Source: a virus
Direction: 5' to 3' (one strand)
Virus record (IMG/VR): IMGVR_UViG_3300044678_001573
Coordinates: 1-62,258 of that record
DNA: 62,258 nt
Below are positions 34,579 through 43,822 of the stretch, one piece after another. A program made the translations under genes and the position numbers. Position 1 is the first letter of the stretch; each line of letters begins with the position of its first letter. The notes beneath the pieces are model-generated. The model did not search any database and was not told the DNA's origin. It saw nothing but the letters and a program-made list of their open reading frames with translations.

Positions 34579-35106
34579 TTAGACGAAAGGATTGGTGCGG
34601 GAGAAGGTCTGGCCACGGTTCAAGCCTTCAAGGAGCGCCCGCTGGGCGGAGCCGAGCAGACCTTGGCGGGTGGCCTCAGAAGCGGAGACTTTTCTGGAGA
34701 GGCCGGTGCGGGGGTCGTAGATGCCAACCTCTGGTTCGAACCTGGCACCGAGGCGTTCATACACCTTGCGGTTGTATCCGCCCCCCATCTGGCCCGTCAT
34801 AGTCTGGGGGAGCACAGTCACGATCTGACCCGTGGTGGCGTTCGTCTGGGCGACGCCCTCGGGCAGATCTTGAGGGGCGGCAGCGGCTGCACTTCCGGCA
34901 CTGGAAGACCGAGAAGGTGCCGGGTTCCTCGCTTGGCGTTCAGCGAGCCGCGCCATGCGTTCGTTGTAGCGGTTCGGGTCCATCCACGAACGGCCGGATT
35001 GCACGGCAGCGGGAGACCACCCACCGACGCTGCCTTGGGACAGAGCGCCGTAGTTCGGAGTCAGTCCGAAAGTTCCACCTTTGTTGAATGACGAGGTTAG
35101 TGCCAT
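34579..35106 (-). CDS. Virion-region protein, unknown
   Basis: 175 residues. An N-terminal glycine/asparagine-rich part is followed by a basic helix (RYNERMARLAERQARNPAPS), a small-residue linker and a folded C-terminus ending NRGQTFSRTNPFV. Lies four bases from the adaptor gene. Probably structural by context. Confidence 0.5.
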   Translation of the reverse strand: MALTSSFNKGGTFGLTPNYGALSQGSVGGWSPAAVQSGRSWMDPNRYNERMARLAERQARNPAPSRSSSAGSAAAAAPQDLPEGVAQTNATTGQIVTVLPQTMTGQMGGGYNRKVYERLGARFEPEVGIYDPRTGLSRKVSASEATRQGLLGSAQRALLEGLNRGQTFSRTNPFV

Positions 35107-35109
35107 GAA

Positions 35110-36072
35110 TCAGATTGTAGTTGGTGAGCCGCCGGCAGAACTCCAGCGGACGAAGTTGAGGGGGAGGCGAATGTTGCCACGCTGCTGCTTGAGTGTCTGG
35201 TTGGCGACTTGGTAGCACTTCTGCCAAAAAATTTCAGCACGCTCCAGTTCATGCGCCCCCTGCTGTTCATACGTCCAAGCGATCAGGCCGAACTTCAGCG
35301 CACCGAGGTCGCTCGGATACACAAGGTCCGTGTCGCACTCCAGTTTGATGAACCGACGCTTGCAGAGCGTGCGGATGGCCGGGTAGTCAACGCCCGTGTT
35401 GGCCGCAACCGTGCCAACCTTGTAGCGGCGGTAGAGCGGGCGGGTCTCCGTAGGCTCGTAGGTGGAGAGGGGGGTCACCGTCGTGCCGTCGTCCGTTGCA
35501 ATGGTCACCGACCCAAGGGTGTTGTCCTTGGCGACCCCGGTCAGGAGGAAAGACTGGGAGGTAGTGACCGGAGCGTTTTGAAGCTCAACGGTGAAGCCCT
35601 CAATGCCGCTGTCGTCAAAGATCGGGTCGCCGTTGGCGTCCACCCCGTAGAGGCGAACGAACCGGCCGGCGTCGTCGGTGTTGTTGGCAGTCAACCGGAT
35701 GGGGAGAGCTTCGGTCTGCACCTCGATGGTTGGGTATTCCCCTTGGTCGATGAGCAGGCCGAGATCATATTCAAGGTTCTCGTACGGCCCAGGGCCGCTT
35801 GCGAGGAACTCGTGCATCCGCCCAAACGTAGGGACGATAGCCCCCTTGATGGTGCAGCCGATGATGGCTTCCCAGCGACGCGGGAGAGTGATGTATCCAT
35901 CGGCGGACGCAAAGTCGACAACGCCGTAAGTTCCCTTCCACAGACCGCTGTTCAAAATGCGCTCCGAGACCTGGTTCAGCGCGGGCAAAAACCGGACGGA
36001 GTCCTTGTTGCTCGGATCGACCTCTTGCCAAAGGGCGTCACGAACATCGGCAACTGTGAGATTGGAGGGCAT
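35110..36072 (-). CDS. Tail tubular / head-tail adaptor protein (T7 gp11-like)
   Basis: 320 residues. The start, with a helical LNQVSERILNSGLWKGTYG segment and then GYITLPRRWEAIIGC, is the pattern of podophage tail tubular A or adaptor proteins that form the ring under the portal. A middle beta-rich insert (LTANNTDDAGRFVRLYGVDA) and a helical end with WTYEQQGAHELERAEIFWQK complete it. It is the first gene of a leftward unit with its own promoter, divergent from the terminase. Assigned by pattern; not a close match. Confidence 0.6.
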   Translation of the reverse strand: MPSNLTVADVRDALWQEVDPSNKDSVRFLPALNQVSERILNSGLWKGTYGVVDFASADGYITLPRRWEAIIGCTIKGAIVPTFGRMHEFLASGPGPYENLEYDLGLLIDQGEYPTIEVQTEALPIRLTANNTDDAGRFVRLYGVDANGDPIFDDSGIEGFTVELQNAPVTTSQSFLLTGVAKDNTLGSVTIATDDGTTVTPLSTYEPTETRPLYRRYKVGTVAANTGVDYPAIRTLCKRRFIKLECDTDLVYPSDLGALKFGLIAWTYEQQGAHELERAEIFWQKCYQVANQTLKQQRGNIRLPLNFVRWSSAGGSPTTI

Positions 36073-36080
36073 CTACGTTG

Positions 36081-36108
36081 ATTTTAGTGCTGGAAAGTTG
36101 ACATGCAA
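36081..36108 (-). promoter_or_regulatory. Leftward late promoter, apparently leaderless
   Basis: On the minus strand, TTGCAT (36103-36108), a 16-base spacer and TAAAAT (36081-36086), then eight bases to the ATG at 36072. The -35/-10 fit is good and the spacing copies that of the first early promoter. Confidence 0.6.
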
Positions 36109-36118
36109 AGGCTAATTT
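36091..36118 (+). promoter_or_regulatory. Rightward promoter for the terminase gene
   Basis: TGGAAA at 36091-36096, a 16-base spacer, TAATTT at 36113-36118, and seven bases to the ATG. The -35 is weak, but the 53-base divergent gap must contain it and the geometry matches the other promoters. It overlaps the leftward promoter, so the two could compete. Confidence 0.45.
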
Positions 36119-36125
36119 TCAGGCA

Positions 36126-37907
36126 ATGCCATCAAAACCTACCAAGGCAGCGGCACCCAAAGTGGTGCAGTTGCCCTATGAGTCCAAAGATTACGGTCTG
36201 CTCGATGAACTGAAAAGCCGGGGGCGAGACTTCAAGAAGATGTCGGCCCTTGAGGTGGAACTCTACATGTTCGCCCGTGGCCCAGTCGGTTCTACCTACT
36301 TCATTGACAAGACTCCGAACCCCGCAGGCAAGCCGCGCGCCTACCACTTCTGGCGAGCCGCGCAGATGCTGTGGAACTACCCCGGCTCTCTCCACCCGGT
36401 CCATATCCACCCGTGGGCGATCCGTATGGTCGACGCCCTCTGCAAGCACAAGCGTCTCTCCATTGCCGGGTGTGCGTCCAGTGGCAAGTCCAGAACGCTC
36501 GCCCTGTGGGGCATCATCAACTTCATCTCCGCCCCACGGCAAACCAAGGTCATCTTCACCTCGACCTCGCTCAAGGACTCCCGTGGACGAATCTGGGGTG
36601 ACGTGGAAAAACTATGGTCAAACATGGTGGCCCAGGGGCCGGGCCAGCTTGTGTCTTCATCTGGACTCATCCGCTACTGGGACCCGGCCACAGACGACAA
36701 AGACGACACCCGTGGTCTGGTTCTGCTCGCCGGCGAGAAGTCCAAGGAAACAGAGTCCATCGGCAAGATGAAGGGCTTCAAGGCCGAGCGCATGGTCTTC
36801 ATTGCGGACGAATTGCCAGACCTCTCCGAAGCCCTCATCAGCGCAGCCGAGTCCAACCTCGCTGCCAACCAGTATTTCCAGTTCGTCGGCACGGGCAACC
36901 CCTCGTCCTACTACGACCCCCACGGCATCCTCTCCGAGCCGGTCAACGGGTGGTCGTCCATCTCTGAGAGCGACTACGAGTGGCAGGGCAAGAAGGCATA
37001 CGTCATCCGGTTCGACGCGGAGAAGTCACCGAACTTCGACTCCGAGGGGGAGAAGTGGCCCTACCTGATGACCCACAAGCGCCTCATGGAGTACAAGGAG
37101 CGCCTCGGTGAACGGTCGCTCGGCTACTACTGCATGGTGAAGGGGTTCTGGTACAGCGAGGCTGGCGAGGACTTGATCTACTCGGGAGCCGACCTCCAGG
37201 CCTACAAGTGCCTCGACAAGGCCATCTTCCGTGGGGTGCCGAAGTTCGTTGCCGGGTTCGACCCATCCTTCACCAACGGTGGTGACCGCTCAATGCTGAC
37301 CATCGGGCGTGTCGGCGAGGACATCAACGGTCAGGTGACCATCGAACGGGTCGAGTCACTCGCCCTCTACGAGGATGCCACCAACACGTTGCAGAGTCGC
37401 TCAGAGCAGATCGCCTTGCAGGTCATAGCCAAGTGCGAGAGCTACGGAGTCAAGCCGGAAGACCTGGCCATTGACGCCACCGGGGGTGGATCTCCGTGGT
37501 GCGACATGCTGGCGTCCAAGTGGAAGACCAACGCCTTCATCCGGGTCCAGTTCGGCGGCGAGGCCGACGACAAGGACCAGTATGCCAACAAGGTGTCGGA
37601 GCTGTGGTTCAGCGGGCAGAAGCTCGTGCGCTCCGGTCAGCTCAAGGGTGTGGCCAACTCGCTGGCCAAGGAGATGACCACGCGCAAGTATGAGCTGAAG
37701 AACAAGCGCATCCGGGTGCTGCCCAAGAGCGACATGCGCTCAAAGCTCGGCCACTCCCCGGACGAGTCGGACAGCTTCTTCCTGATGATCTACGCAGCCC
37801 AGAAGAAGCACAGGCTGGTCTCATCTGAGCGACTTGGGTACGGTTCGAACGGCAACGGGTTCAAGAAGGCGTTTCGCAAGTTTGCGGAGATCTATGACGT
37901 GGCGTGA
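36126..37907 (+). CDS. terL: Terminase large subunit
   Basis: 593 residues. The packaging ATPase has GCASSGKS near 115-122 (Walker A) and MVFIADELPD near 223-232 (Walker B and catalytic acid). The nuclease domain shows GFDPSFTNGGDRS near 378, an AIDATGGGS strand and a final acidic DESDSFFLMIYA segment. It cuts concatemers and pumps DNA through the portal. It is the only late-type gene on the plus strand, lying within the leftward virion operon; its end overlaps the 3' end of the glycosyltransferase-methyltransferase gene by 47 bases. Confidence 0.93.
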   Translation: MPSKPTKAAAPKVVQLPYESKDYGLLDELKSRGRDFKKMSALEVELYMFARGPVGSTYFIDKTPNPAGKPRAYHFWRAAQMLWNYPGSLHPVHIHPWAIRMVDALCKHKRLSIAGCASSGKSRTLALWGIINFISAPRQTKVIFTSTSLKDSRGRIWGDVEKLWSNMVAQGPGQLVSSSGLIRYWDPATDDKDDTRGLVLLAGEKSKETESIGKMKGFKAERMVFIADELPDLSEALISAAESNLAANQYFQFVGTGNPSSYYDPHGILSEPVNGWSSISESDYEWQGKKAYVIRFDAEKSPNFDSEGEKWPYLMTHKRLMEYKERLGERSLGYYCMVKGFWYSEAGEDLIYSGADLQAYKCLDKAIFRGVPKFVAGFDPSFTNGGDRSMLTIGRVGEDINGQVTIERVESLALYEDATNTLQSRSEQIALQVIAKCESYGVKPEDLAIDATGGGSPWCDMLASKWKTNAFIRVQFGGEADDKDQYANKVSELWFSGQKLVRSGQLKGVANSLAKEMTTRKYELKNKRIRVLPKSDMRSKLGHSPDESDSFFLMIYAAQKKHRLVSSERLGYGSNGNGFKKAFRKFAEIYDVA

Positions 37908-39294
37908 TCTTGGCCATACCGCGCGAGGTTGGCAGCATAATTACGTCTAAATCGTGCTTCACAACAGCTTCATTGACTCCTTCAATATCTCTCTTGGCAT
38001 CATCTACTAGGATGGTTCCGCCAAACGCTAGATGAGGCAGGCACTCTTCGATGCTGAAGCGTCTAGCCTTGGTTCCAGGTGGACCATCAATGACAATGAG
38101 GTCAAACTTGCCCTCAAGGAATAAGAGATCGTAGAAGCCGTTGCCCTTGATACCGGCCGTATGAAAAACGGCGCGTGGGTCTTTGACGGAGGCTTTTGCT
38201 GCGTTGGTGTATTGCTCCATGTGGTCAACGCTGACAACGTTCGCCGCGCCTTCAAGCAATGAGAGTGTGCCTTTACCCGAGCCAGTGCCAAGCTCCAAAC
38301 AACGGCCAACAGCGTGAGCTTTGATGAAATGGACGGCGGCTGGCTCTAGGCTTGCTCCACCTTTATCCTTGGCGAAGGTGAGTGGCGTCAGACCGCTCAG
38401 AAACTCAAAAAGCTCGTCGTCTGTCCTGCGCTTGCAATGCCTTAAAAAGTAGTCCCTGTCTTGCAACGCAGTAGGATCTTGCGTCGCAGATTTACCCTGC
38501 GCCCCACCTTCGAGAGACTCAAGCCATGGGGCCATAACGGACCTGAATCCAGACTCGCTCAAAACCGTCTGATAGGCGTGCCAGAGATTGTGGTGAGTGG
38601 AGACGAGGTTGTTGAATCGGTATTGTCCGGTTGAGGAGTTGCGGGAAGGGTGTTTTTCACCGTAAAACTCGTGTCCCATTAGGAGGCTGTCGTCAATACC
38701 AACCGAAACACCGGCCATGAACGCCCGCAGCGCCAAGCCCCTCTCTTGAGATCCGTGGCGACCCCTATACCTATTCCACCCTCCGAGCTTGCGATACGTC
38801 CTTCTGGACATGCACAAACCTACCCCGACAGAGACGTTGTACTCCTCTTTGGTAAATCGGTACTGCTGGCCGCTAGATGGAAGCAGAACGGTATTGCTCG
38901 GGTAAAAGACGCTCGTGCTTTCTGTAAACCTTGACGAAGTCCAATGCTTGTCATAGAAAATGTTTACCAGTGGCGGGCAGACTACTAGTTCATCGTCTAA
39001 GACTTGAGCAGCGAATTTTCTGAGGTCGCCGTGCTCTATAGTCTGGTGGGCGTCAACCCATAGTAAAATGTCCCCAGACGCTGATTCTGTCGCTGTGGAT
39101 TTAGCCCGCCCGCAGCCTACCGGGCTGCCCCCTTTTACAAGACGAGTCTTACTCGGCAAGTTGTCGCAAGACCCATCTGTAGTAGCATCGGCATAGACGA
39201 TGATTTCATCTGCACCAGCGTCTAAAAAACTACGGCACGTTGCAGCCACCCTTCCGCCTTCGTTGTGGGTGTTAATAATGACGCTGATCTTCAA
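37861..39294 (-). CDS. Glycosyltransferase family 2 - methyltransferase fusion
   Basis: 477 residues from a TTG overlapping the previous stop (TTGA); the GT2 fold starts at once, so this start is right. The N-terminal half has [13 protein letters not shown], an [12 protein letters not shown] acidic strand and LLWVDAHQT as the metal-binding motif. After a helical linker, residues about 330-450 form a class I SAM methyltransferase with [11 protein letters not shown] (motif I), SVDHMEQ and [11 protein letters not shown]. It may add and methylate a sugar on virion proteins or phage DNA. Codon use is A/T-richer than its neighbours, which suggests recent acquisition. Confidence 0.82.
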   Translation of the reverse strand: MKISVIINTHNEGGRVAATCRSFLDAGADEIIVYADATTDGSCDNLPSKTRLVKGGSPVGCGRAKSTATESASGDILLWVDAHQTIEHGDLRKFAAQVLDDELVVCPPLVNIFYDKHWTSSRFTESTSVFYPSNTVLLPSSGQQYRFTKEEYNVSVGVGLCMSRRTYRKLGGWNRYRGRHGSQERGLALRAFMAGVSVGIDDSLLMGHEFYGEKHPSRNSSTGQYRFNNLVSTHHNLWHAYQTVLSESGFRSVMAPWLESLEGGAQGKSATQDPTALQDRDYFLRHCKRRTDDELFEFLSGLTPLTFAKDKGGASLEPAAVHFIKAHAVGRCLELGTGSGKGTLSLLEGAANVVSVDHMEQYTNAAKASVKDPRAVFHTAGIKGNGFYDLLFLEGKFDLIVIDGPPGTKARRFSIEECLPHLAFGGTILVDDAKRDIEGVNEAVVKHDLDVIMLPTSRGMAKITPRHRSPQTCETPS

Positions 39295-39692
39295 GGGGGA
39301 GGAGTTGGTGTCGGAGACATCGTTGGTGTCGGTGTCGGAGACATCGTTGGTGTCGGTGTCGGAGTAGGCGTCTGTGTAGGTGTAGGTGTAGGCGTCTGTG
39401 TAGGTGTAGGTGTAGGTGTAGGAGTAGGTGGGGGAGGGGTAGGCGTCGGGGTAGCCGTCGGTGTTGATGTAGGTGTCGGCGTCGGCGTCGGCGTCGGCGT
39501 CGGAATAGGAGGCGGCACGTACGGCACCGTGTTCTCATCCATCTTCATCACGGGCTGCGGCTCAGGCTCGATGATGACTGTGTCGGTGAGCTTGCTGCGG
39601 GTGGCGATGATGCCAGACACACCTTGCGTCCATGGGCGCTGGAGAAATAGGCTGTCGTCTGGGGCGTAGTCGCCTTGGATCGTGCGGATCAT
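39291..39692 (-). CDS. Virion-region protein with long Pro-Thr repeat tail
   Basis: 133 residues. A folded N-terminal half of about 60 residues ([20 protein letters not shown]) is followed by some 70 residues made almost only of PT dipeptides with rare Q, S, M and A. Such extended tails are seen in surface-exposed or linker proteins and are frequent glycosylation sites; the glycosyltransferase fusion follows at once with a TTGA overlap. The underlying DNA (39300-39510) is a short tandem repeat that may vary in length. Confidence 0.65.
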   Translation of the reverse strand: MIRTIQGDYAPDDSLFLQRPWTQGVSGIIATRSKLTDTVIIEPEPQPVMKMDENTVPYVPPPIPTPTPTPTPTPTSTPTATPTPTPPPPTPTPTPTPTQTPTPTPTQTPTPTPTPTMSPTPTPTMSPTPTPPP

Positions 39693-39694
39693 GG

Positions 39695-40504
39695 TCAGTT
39701 CTCGATGCTCTCGCCGCGCAGGGGCGGGTAGATGGTGACCTTCTCACGGAGCCACAGACCTCGCTGCGGCTGGACTTGGTCTTCGATCACGAACGGCTTC
39801 CAGTCCTCAAAGTTGGTCGCCGGGAAGATCTGCTCCCTCGGCGTGCCGCTGCGGGCCACGTTGACTGCCCCGGCGTTGAAGACAAGCTGGGCACCCGGCA
39901 CAAGCTCCGGCAGAACGACCCTGGGGTGCAGGCACTTGGGGAAGTTCACCGAAATGCCGAGGTAGGAACCATCGACCTCGGTCGGGATCGGTTGAGGGTG
40001 GATCAGCGCCTGCGGATTCCACGGCACCTCAGACAGGTACTGCTGGATCTTGATGCGGCTATCGACCGATACCGAAGGGCGGTACTTGCGTCGGGCAAAG
40101 TAGCGCGTGGCTGTAGTCACCGCATCGGTGCTGGTGGCTGTGGACTGCGGGAACGAGGAGGAGATGAAGTAGAGATCCTCCAAGACCGGCGGCCATGCGA
40201 ACTGACGAGTGGAGAAGAACTCCTCGAAAGGAGTATTTCTCTCCACGTCGGTGCGCTGACGGGCGAAGTAGAAGTGCTTGTACCCGGCTTCGGCCTGCTC
40301 GCAGTAGGTGTAGACGTAGTCAGCGAACTCACTGACGCGCTCGTGTCGGACGGCGTAGCTGAAGTCCTTGTACTTGGTGTACCGCTCCAGCTTGCCAGTC
40401 GGAGAGAGCTTCAGCTTCTCGTTGATGATGTAATCTGGAACCCGCACCCGGATGGTGAACTCCACCGGGTCTGGGGTTGCAATGAGGTCGAGATCAGAGG
40501 GCAT
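39695..40504 (-). CDS. Putative tail or head-surface protein
   Basis: 269 residues, mixed strands and helices, no transmembrane segment. It contains EYVYTYCEQ-like helical segments and a late [20 protein letters not shown]. It lies between two structural-type genes with short overlaps. I do not recognise the family; a structural role is inferred from context. Confidence 0.5.
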   Translation of the reverse strand: MPSDLDLIATPDPVEFTIRVRVPDYIINEKLKLSPTGKLERYTKYKDFSYAVRHERVSEFADYVYTYCEQAEAGYKHFYFARQRTDVERNTPFEEFFSTRQFAWPPVLEDLYFISSSFPQSTATSTDAVTTATRYFARRKYRPSVSVDSRIKIQQYLSEVPWNPQALIHPQPIPTEVDGSYLGISVNFPKCLHPRVVLPELVPGAQLVFNAGAVNVARSGTPREQIFPATNFEDWKPFVIEDQVQPQRGLWLREKVTIYPPLRGESIEN

Positions 40505-41232
40505 TACAGTTCAGGCTTGACGTTGCCAAAGCCAATAACGAGCGCCTTGCGGAGGTAATGGACAAGCGTCTCGCTCTCCACCGTGCAGGAGACGGCCCAG
40601 ACTGCTTCGTAATACGACAGCTGTCGTGGTGCGAAGTGGTCGATTTCGTCGCTGGTGTTGATGCGAGAGACGGCATAGGTCGGAACGACGGAGGTGGCGA
40701 CGGATTCGGCGGGAGACCCAGTAGAAGCGATCTTGTTCCACTCAACGTCCATCGCGTCGCCAGGGACGGCAACAATGCCGCCAGCAGCAAGTGCTCCAGC
40801 AGTGGCAAGGGCGAATCCAGCATCCACGCCATCCGTGCGCTGCTTATACACCCCGAGGCTTGACGTGCTTGTCGTGAACAGGTCGCGGTAGGTGCCGGAA
40901 TCGAAGCGGCAAAGTTCCATGTCGGCTGCGCTGACCCCGTGGAAGGCAACGTTGACTCCAGACCCGGCTGCCTGAACCGGGCGGTCAAGGACGATGACGC
41001 TGTTGGTCGTGAACCCCGCCACCTTGGCACCTGCCGGAATCCCCGGTCCAAACGCATAGTGACCGACAAGGAGGCCAGTGGTCGAAGCCACCGAGGTCAG
41101 CACCGGGCTGCCGGCGACGGTCGTTGCCGTTGTCGTAAGAGTGACGGTCGGGTGGAGATCAATCGACGTGATAGAGGTCACCCCCTCGAAGGGGACGACG
41201 TTGCCGTTCGTCAAGTAGGCGTAGGTGTTCAT
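40504..41232 (-). CDS. Putative virion protein, beta-rich
   Basis: 242 residues. The first half is threonine/valine-rich with many short strands (TSITSIDLHPTVTLTTTATT) and the second half is alanine/glycine-rich (GFALATAGALAAGGIVAVPG), typical of phage fibre or decoration proteins. Shares a one-base overlap with the next gene. Unknown family. Confidence 0.5.
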   Translation of the reverse strand: MNTYAYLTNGNVVPFEGVTSITSIDLHPTVTLTTTATTVAGSPVLTSVASTTGLLVGHYAFGPGIPAGAKVAGFTTNSVIVLDRPVQAAGSGVNVAFHGVSAADMELCRFDSGTYRDLFTTSTSSLGVYKQRTDGVDAGFALATAGALAAGGIVAVPGDAMDVEWNKIASTGSPAESVATSVVPTYAVSRINTSDEIDHFAPRQLSYYEAVWAVSCTVESETLVHYLRKALVIGFGNVKPEL

Positions 41233-41241
41233 TTTTGAAAA

Positions 41242-41505
41242 CTACTTGTTGGCGGGCTTGGTGTCAAGCGTCCTGACGCCGTGCTTCCAAAGGAACCGGG
41301 CCAGCACTTCGCCCTCGGCTTCTACCTTTTCCTCTGTCCAATGTGGGTTTCGGTGGTGAAGCATTTCGTGAATCAGGGTCTCCAGCCTTCGCTTCCCCTT
41401 GAGCCGGGGGTCAATCTCGATGGTGCCGTCGTCCCAGCACAGGCCGTCGGCCTTGTGCCTGCCTAGCTTGCGTTCGATGACTGGGGGTAGCTTGGGCTTG
41501 CTCAT
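41242..41505 (-). CDS. SprT-like zinc metallopeptidase domain
   Basis: 87 residues. LIHEMLHHRNPHW has the HExxH zinc motif at 46-50. The preceding EIDPRLKGKRRLETL strand-helix and the following helix match minimal SprT/M78-type domains of phages. It is short, basic and has no zinc-ribbon. It could process a phage or host protein. Starts with an ATGA overlap after the winged-helix frame. Confidence 0.7.
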   Translation of the reverse strand: MSKPKLPPVIERKLGRHKADGLCWDDGTIEIDPRLKGKRRLETLIHEMLHHRNPHWTEEKVEAEGEVLARFLWKHGVRTLDTKPANK

Positions 41506-41696
41506 TTGGCGAGACGGTAGTGGGGAACAGCGCGGGGGTCCCCGCAGGCGGAAGGGAGGAGGAACTTCTTCACCTCAATGGTGCCGTTGGCAACCCCGTC
41601 TGTGAGGACGCTCTGGATTTTCCAACGGGAGACGCCGTGCTCCTTCATCAACTGCTGGCGTGTCTTCCACTCTCCGGTCGGCTTCTCGGTGCTCAG
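41502..41696 (-). CDS. Small winged-helix-like protein, start uncertain
   Basis: At least 64 residues. The conserved-looking part, EWKTRQQLMKEHGVSRWKIQ with a following GTIEVKKFLLPS strand pair and HYRLAK end, resembles a winged helix. The frame stays open to 41918, but that would overlap the phosphoesterase gene by about 200 bases. No ATG lies in the expected place after its stop at 41722, so CTG (41696), TTG (41651) or an internal ATG (41648) may be used. Downstream it couples to the protease gene (ATGA). Confidence 0.45.
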   Translation of the reverse strand: MSTEKPTGEWKTRQQLMKEHGVSRWKIQSVLTDGVANGTIEVKKFLLPSACGDPRAVPHYRLAK

Positions 41697-41721
41697 TGGC
41701 TCGGCTAGGAGAGTGAGCCAG

Positions 41722-42456
41722 TTAGAAGCGTTTGAAGCCGGTTGGCACCCACCAGGTCCCGTTTGTCTGGCGGATTTCTTGGACGTTGAAGGAGCCGTCC
41801 GAGTGAATTTGTCCAAGGTAGAACCCTGTTTCATGGCGCAGTGTAGAAGTGAATTTTTTATTATAATTCTGATCAACTTCCAGCAAGCCGCCGCACGAGT
41901 ATGCGGCTTTGCGCTCATTGAAAGACCCGAAGGTAAAATGGTCGAAGGCGTGGGTATGCCCGTGGATTACGTTGTTATAGACCGCCGCATGTTGACGGAC
42001 AGCTTGCTGGCCATGGTGGTAGCCGTGGACGAAGTTCAGCTTCCCGAACGAAAAAACTCCGTGGCGCTTGTGGTAGGGCTTCCACTCGCACTTCAGTTTG
42101 CGAAGGGTGTTCTCCAGCTCGCCCACCAGCTTGTAGGCGTAGTCCTGCTTGATGCCAGCACTGCTGTTCTCGGCCAGTTCGAACAGGCGGTCGTCGTGGT
42201 TGCCCATCAGCAGGTGCGTGGGCTTCCATGCGTGGAGGAACTCGACACCAGCGTTCCAGTCGTTCTGCATCGTCTCGCATTGCTCCTCGGCGGACGCACC
42301 ACGGCGAAGCGGCCGGAAGTCGAACAGATCGCCGCCGAAGATGCGGAGGTCTGGTTTGAATTCCTTGCAGACTTCGTGGAGAACCTTGACGGCGGCCGCA
42401 TCTTGGCGGTCCCCATGCAAATCGGTGGCAAAGACGAAGCGGCGTGGTTTGCTCAT
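41722..42456 (-). CDS. Calcineurin-like metallophosphoesterase
   Basis: 244 residues. The whole metallophosphoesterase set is visible: FATDLHGD, FGGDLFD, LLMGNHDDR, VHGYHHG and IHGHTHAFD. The protein should hydrolyse phosphoesters with a two-metal site; phage members act on nucleotides, RNA ends or cyclic compounds, including bacterial signals. Placed between HNH endonuclease and protease genes with an ATGA overlap. The substrate cannot be told from sequence. Confidence 0.87.
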   Translation of the reverse strand: MSKPRRFVFATDLHGDRQDAAAVKVLHEVCKEFKPDLRIFGGDLFDFRPLRRGASAEEQCETMQNDWNAGVEFLHAWKPTHLLMGNHDDRLFELAENSSAGIKQDYAYKLVGELENTLRKLKCEWKPYHKRHGVFSFGKLNFVHGYHHGQQAVRQHAAVYNNVIHGHTHAFDHFTFGSFNERKAAYSCGGLLEVDQNYNKKFTSTLRHETGFYLGQIHSDGSFNVQEIRQTNGTWWVPTGFKRF

Positions 42457-43277
42457 AGCTGGGTTTCTTGTAGGTTGGCTGGCCGTTTCGCTCCTTTACG
42501 CAAGTTGTCCTTGGCCCAGAGTGGTTGGAGGTTGGTATAGTGACAGAGGGAGACGAGGTCCTCAACGGTTTTAGCAGAAGCCAGGGGGACGATATGGTCA
42601 ATGTGCCACTCGCTGCGATTCTCCCACGACATACCGGGTTGAAACAAGGACTCAAGGTGGGCTTTAGCTGTGGCTAAATCGCACCCTAGAATCTTTCCAA
42701 AACCGTTTGGTTTTACGAACCCTCGGAGCCTAAAGGCAGCTAGGGTCCGGCTTCGGAGATTGCTACTGGCGGCAAATAGGGGATCAAGGGCCCTTCGGCG
42801 ACGTATGTAGGCCCTGGCTTTTTCACGCACGTAGTCCCTGTTCTTCGCTTTCCATGCGAGATGAGCTTCCTTGGCTTTCTCACGGTTTTTAGCATGCCAT
42901 TCTTTTTGAGTTTGTCTGCGCCTATCTGCGTCGTTAGCCCGCCGCTGCCTTTCGTACTCTTTTACGTGCTCTCTATTGTCCTCTCGCCATCTACGTTGCC
43001 GTTCGGCAACTCTGTCTTCGTTAGCGGCTCTCCACTGTTTAATAGCTTCTAGGTAGCGGTCAGGGTTCGCTTCACGCCATTTTTTCGAGTACTCCTTGGT
43101 CCTGCCGGGGTTTTTCTGGCTTCTCCGACAATCTGAGTCGTGGGCGGACTGTTTTCTTTCGACAAACTTCTCTGGTGTGAGCCAAACCTCTTTACCTCTC
43201 TGATACTGCCAAAAGCGCATACCGTCCTCTCGGACATCGCCCCGCTTGTGTCTTTTGGTCTCGTTTTGGTCGCTCAT
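42453..43277 (-). CDS. HNH endonuclease with repeated basic helices
   Basis: 274 residues. Four to five copies of a basic W-R/K-A-N unit (EYSKKWREANPDRYLEAIKQ and similar) make a long positively charged helix array. The HNH core HIDHIVPLASAKTVEDLVSL, followed by CHYTNLQPLW and the DNLRKGAK end, lies near the C-terminus. The gene is low in GC and inserted between endolysin and phosphoesterase, probably as a homing endonuclease that has kept the ATGA overlaps of the operon. Confidence 0.85.
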   Translation of the reverse strand: MSDQNETKRHKRGDVREDGMRFWQYQRGKEVWLTPEKFVERKQSAHDSDCRRSQKNPGRTKEYSKKWREANPDRYLEAIKQWRAANEDRVAERQRRWREDNREHVKEYERQRRANDADRRRQTQKEWHAKNREKAKEAHLAWKAKNRDYVREKARAYIRRRRALDPLFAASSNLRSRTLAAFRLRGFVKPNGFGKILGCDLATAKAHLESLFQPGMSWENRSEWHIDHIVPLASAKTVEDLVSLCHYTNLQPLWAKDNLRKGAKRPANLQETQL

Positions 43278-43822
43278 GCAGTCAATGCGTTAGCGATGGC
43301 TTCGCAGGCTTTGGCCCGCAGTTCGGGGTCGAGCATCTTGGCTCGGTCTCCGTCGTGGTCGATGAACCCCAGCTCCACCAAGAAGCAGGGCTGGAAAGCC
43401 ATCACAGCGAGGCGCTTGTGCTGACTGGCAGCTTCGAGCTTGACGCCACGGTCCTTGGTCCCGAGCGCATCGACCACGGCCTTGTTGATGACCTCGGCCT
43501 TCTTGCGGTTGGCCTCGCCTCGGTAGAAGGTCTCGGTGCCACTCGCTTTGCCGTTGGCGGCGTTGCAGTGTAGACTCAAGAGGATGTCACCACCAAACTC
43601 CTTGGCGATGCCAGCACGTTCACCCACTGGCGCGGGATCGTCGTTATTGATGCGGGTGCGGATGACCTTGTAGCCGGCGCAGCGGAGAAACGCGCGAATC
43701 TCGTTGGCCCAGTCCATCACGATGTCGGCCTCGCGCACGCCGTTGGACACGGCACCGGGATCGAAGACCCCGTCCTTGCGATTGCTCAGACCATGACCTG
43801 GGTCCAGGATGACGGTGGTCAT
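43274..43822 (-). CDS. N-acetylmuramoyl-L-alanine amidase (endolysin)
   Basis: 182 residues, amidase_3 fold. Zinc ligands are seen in ILDPGHG (His10), the VREADIVMDW glutamate and LLSLHCNAA, with the catalytic glutamate in PCFLVELGFI. There is no signal peptide and no wall-binding domain. It would cleave the peptide from muramic acid once the membrane is opened. Starts with an ATGA overlap after the holin-like gene. Confidence 0.9.
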   Translation of the reverse strand: MTTVILDPGHGLSNRKDGVFDPGAVSNGVREADIVMDWANEIRAFLRCAGYKVIRTRINNDDPAPVGERAGIAKEFGGDILLSLHCNAANGKASGTETFYRGEANRKKAEVINKAVVDALGTKDRGVKLEAASQHKRLAVMAFQPCFLVELGFIDHDGDRAKMLDPELRAKACEAIANALTA

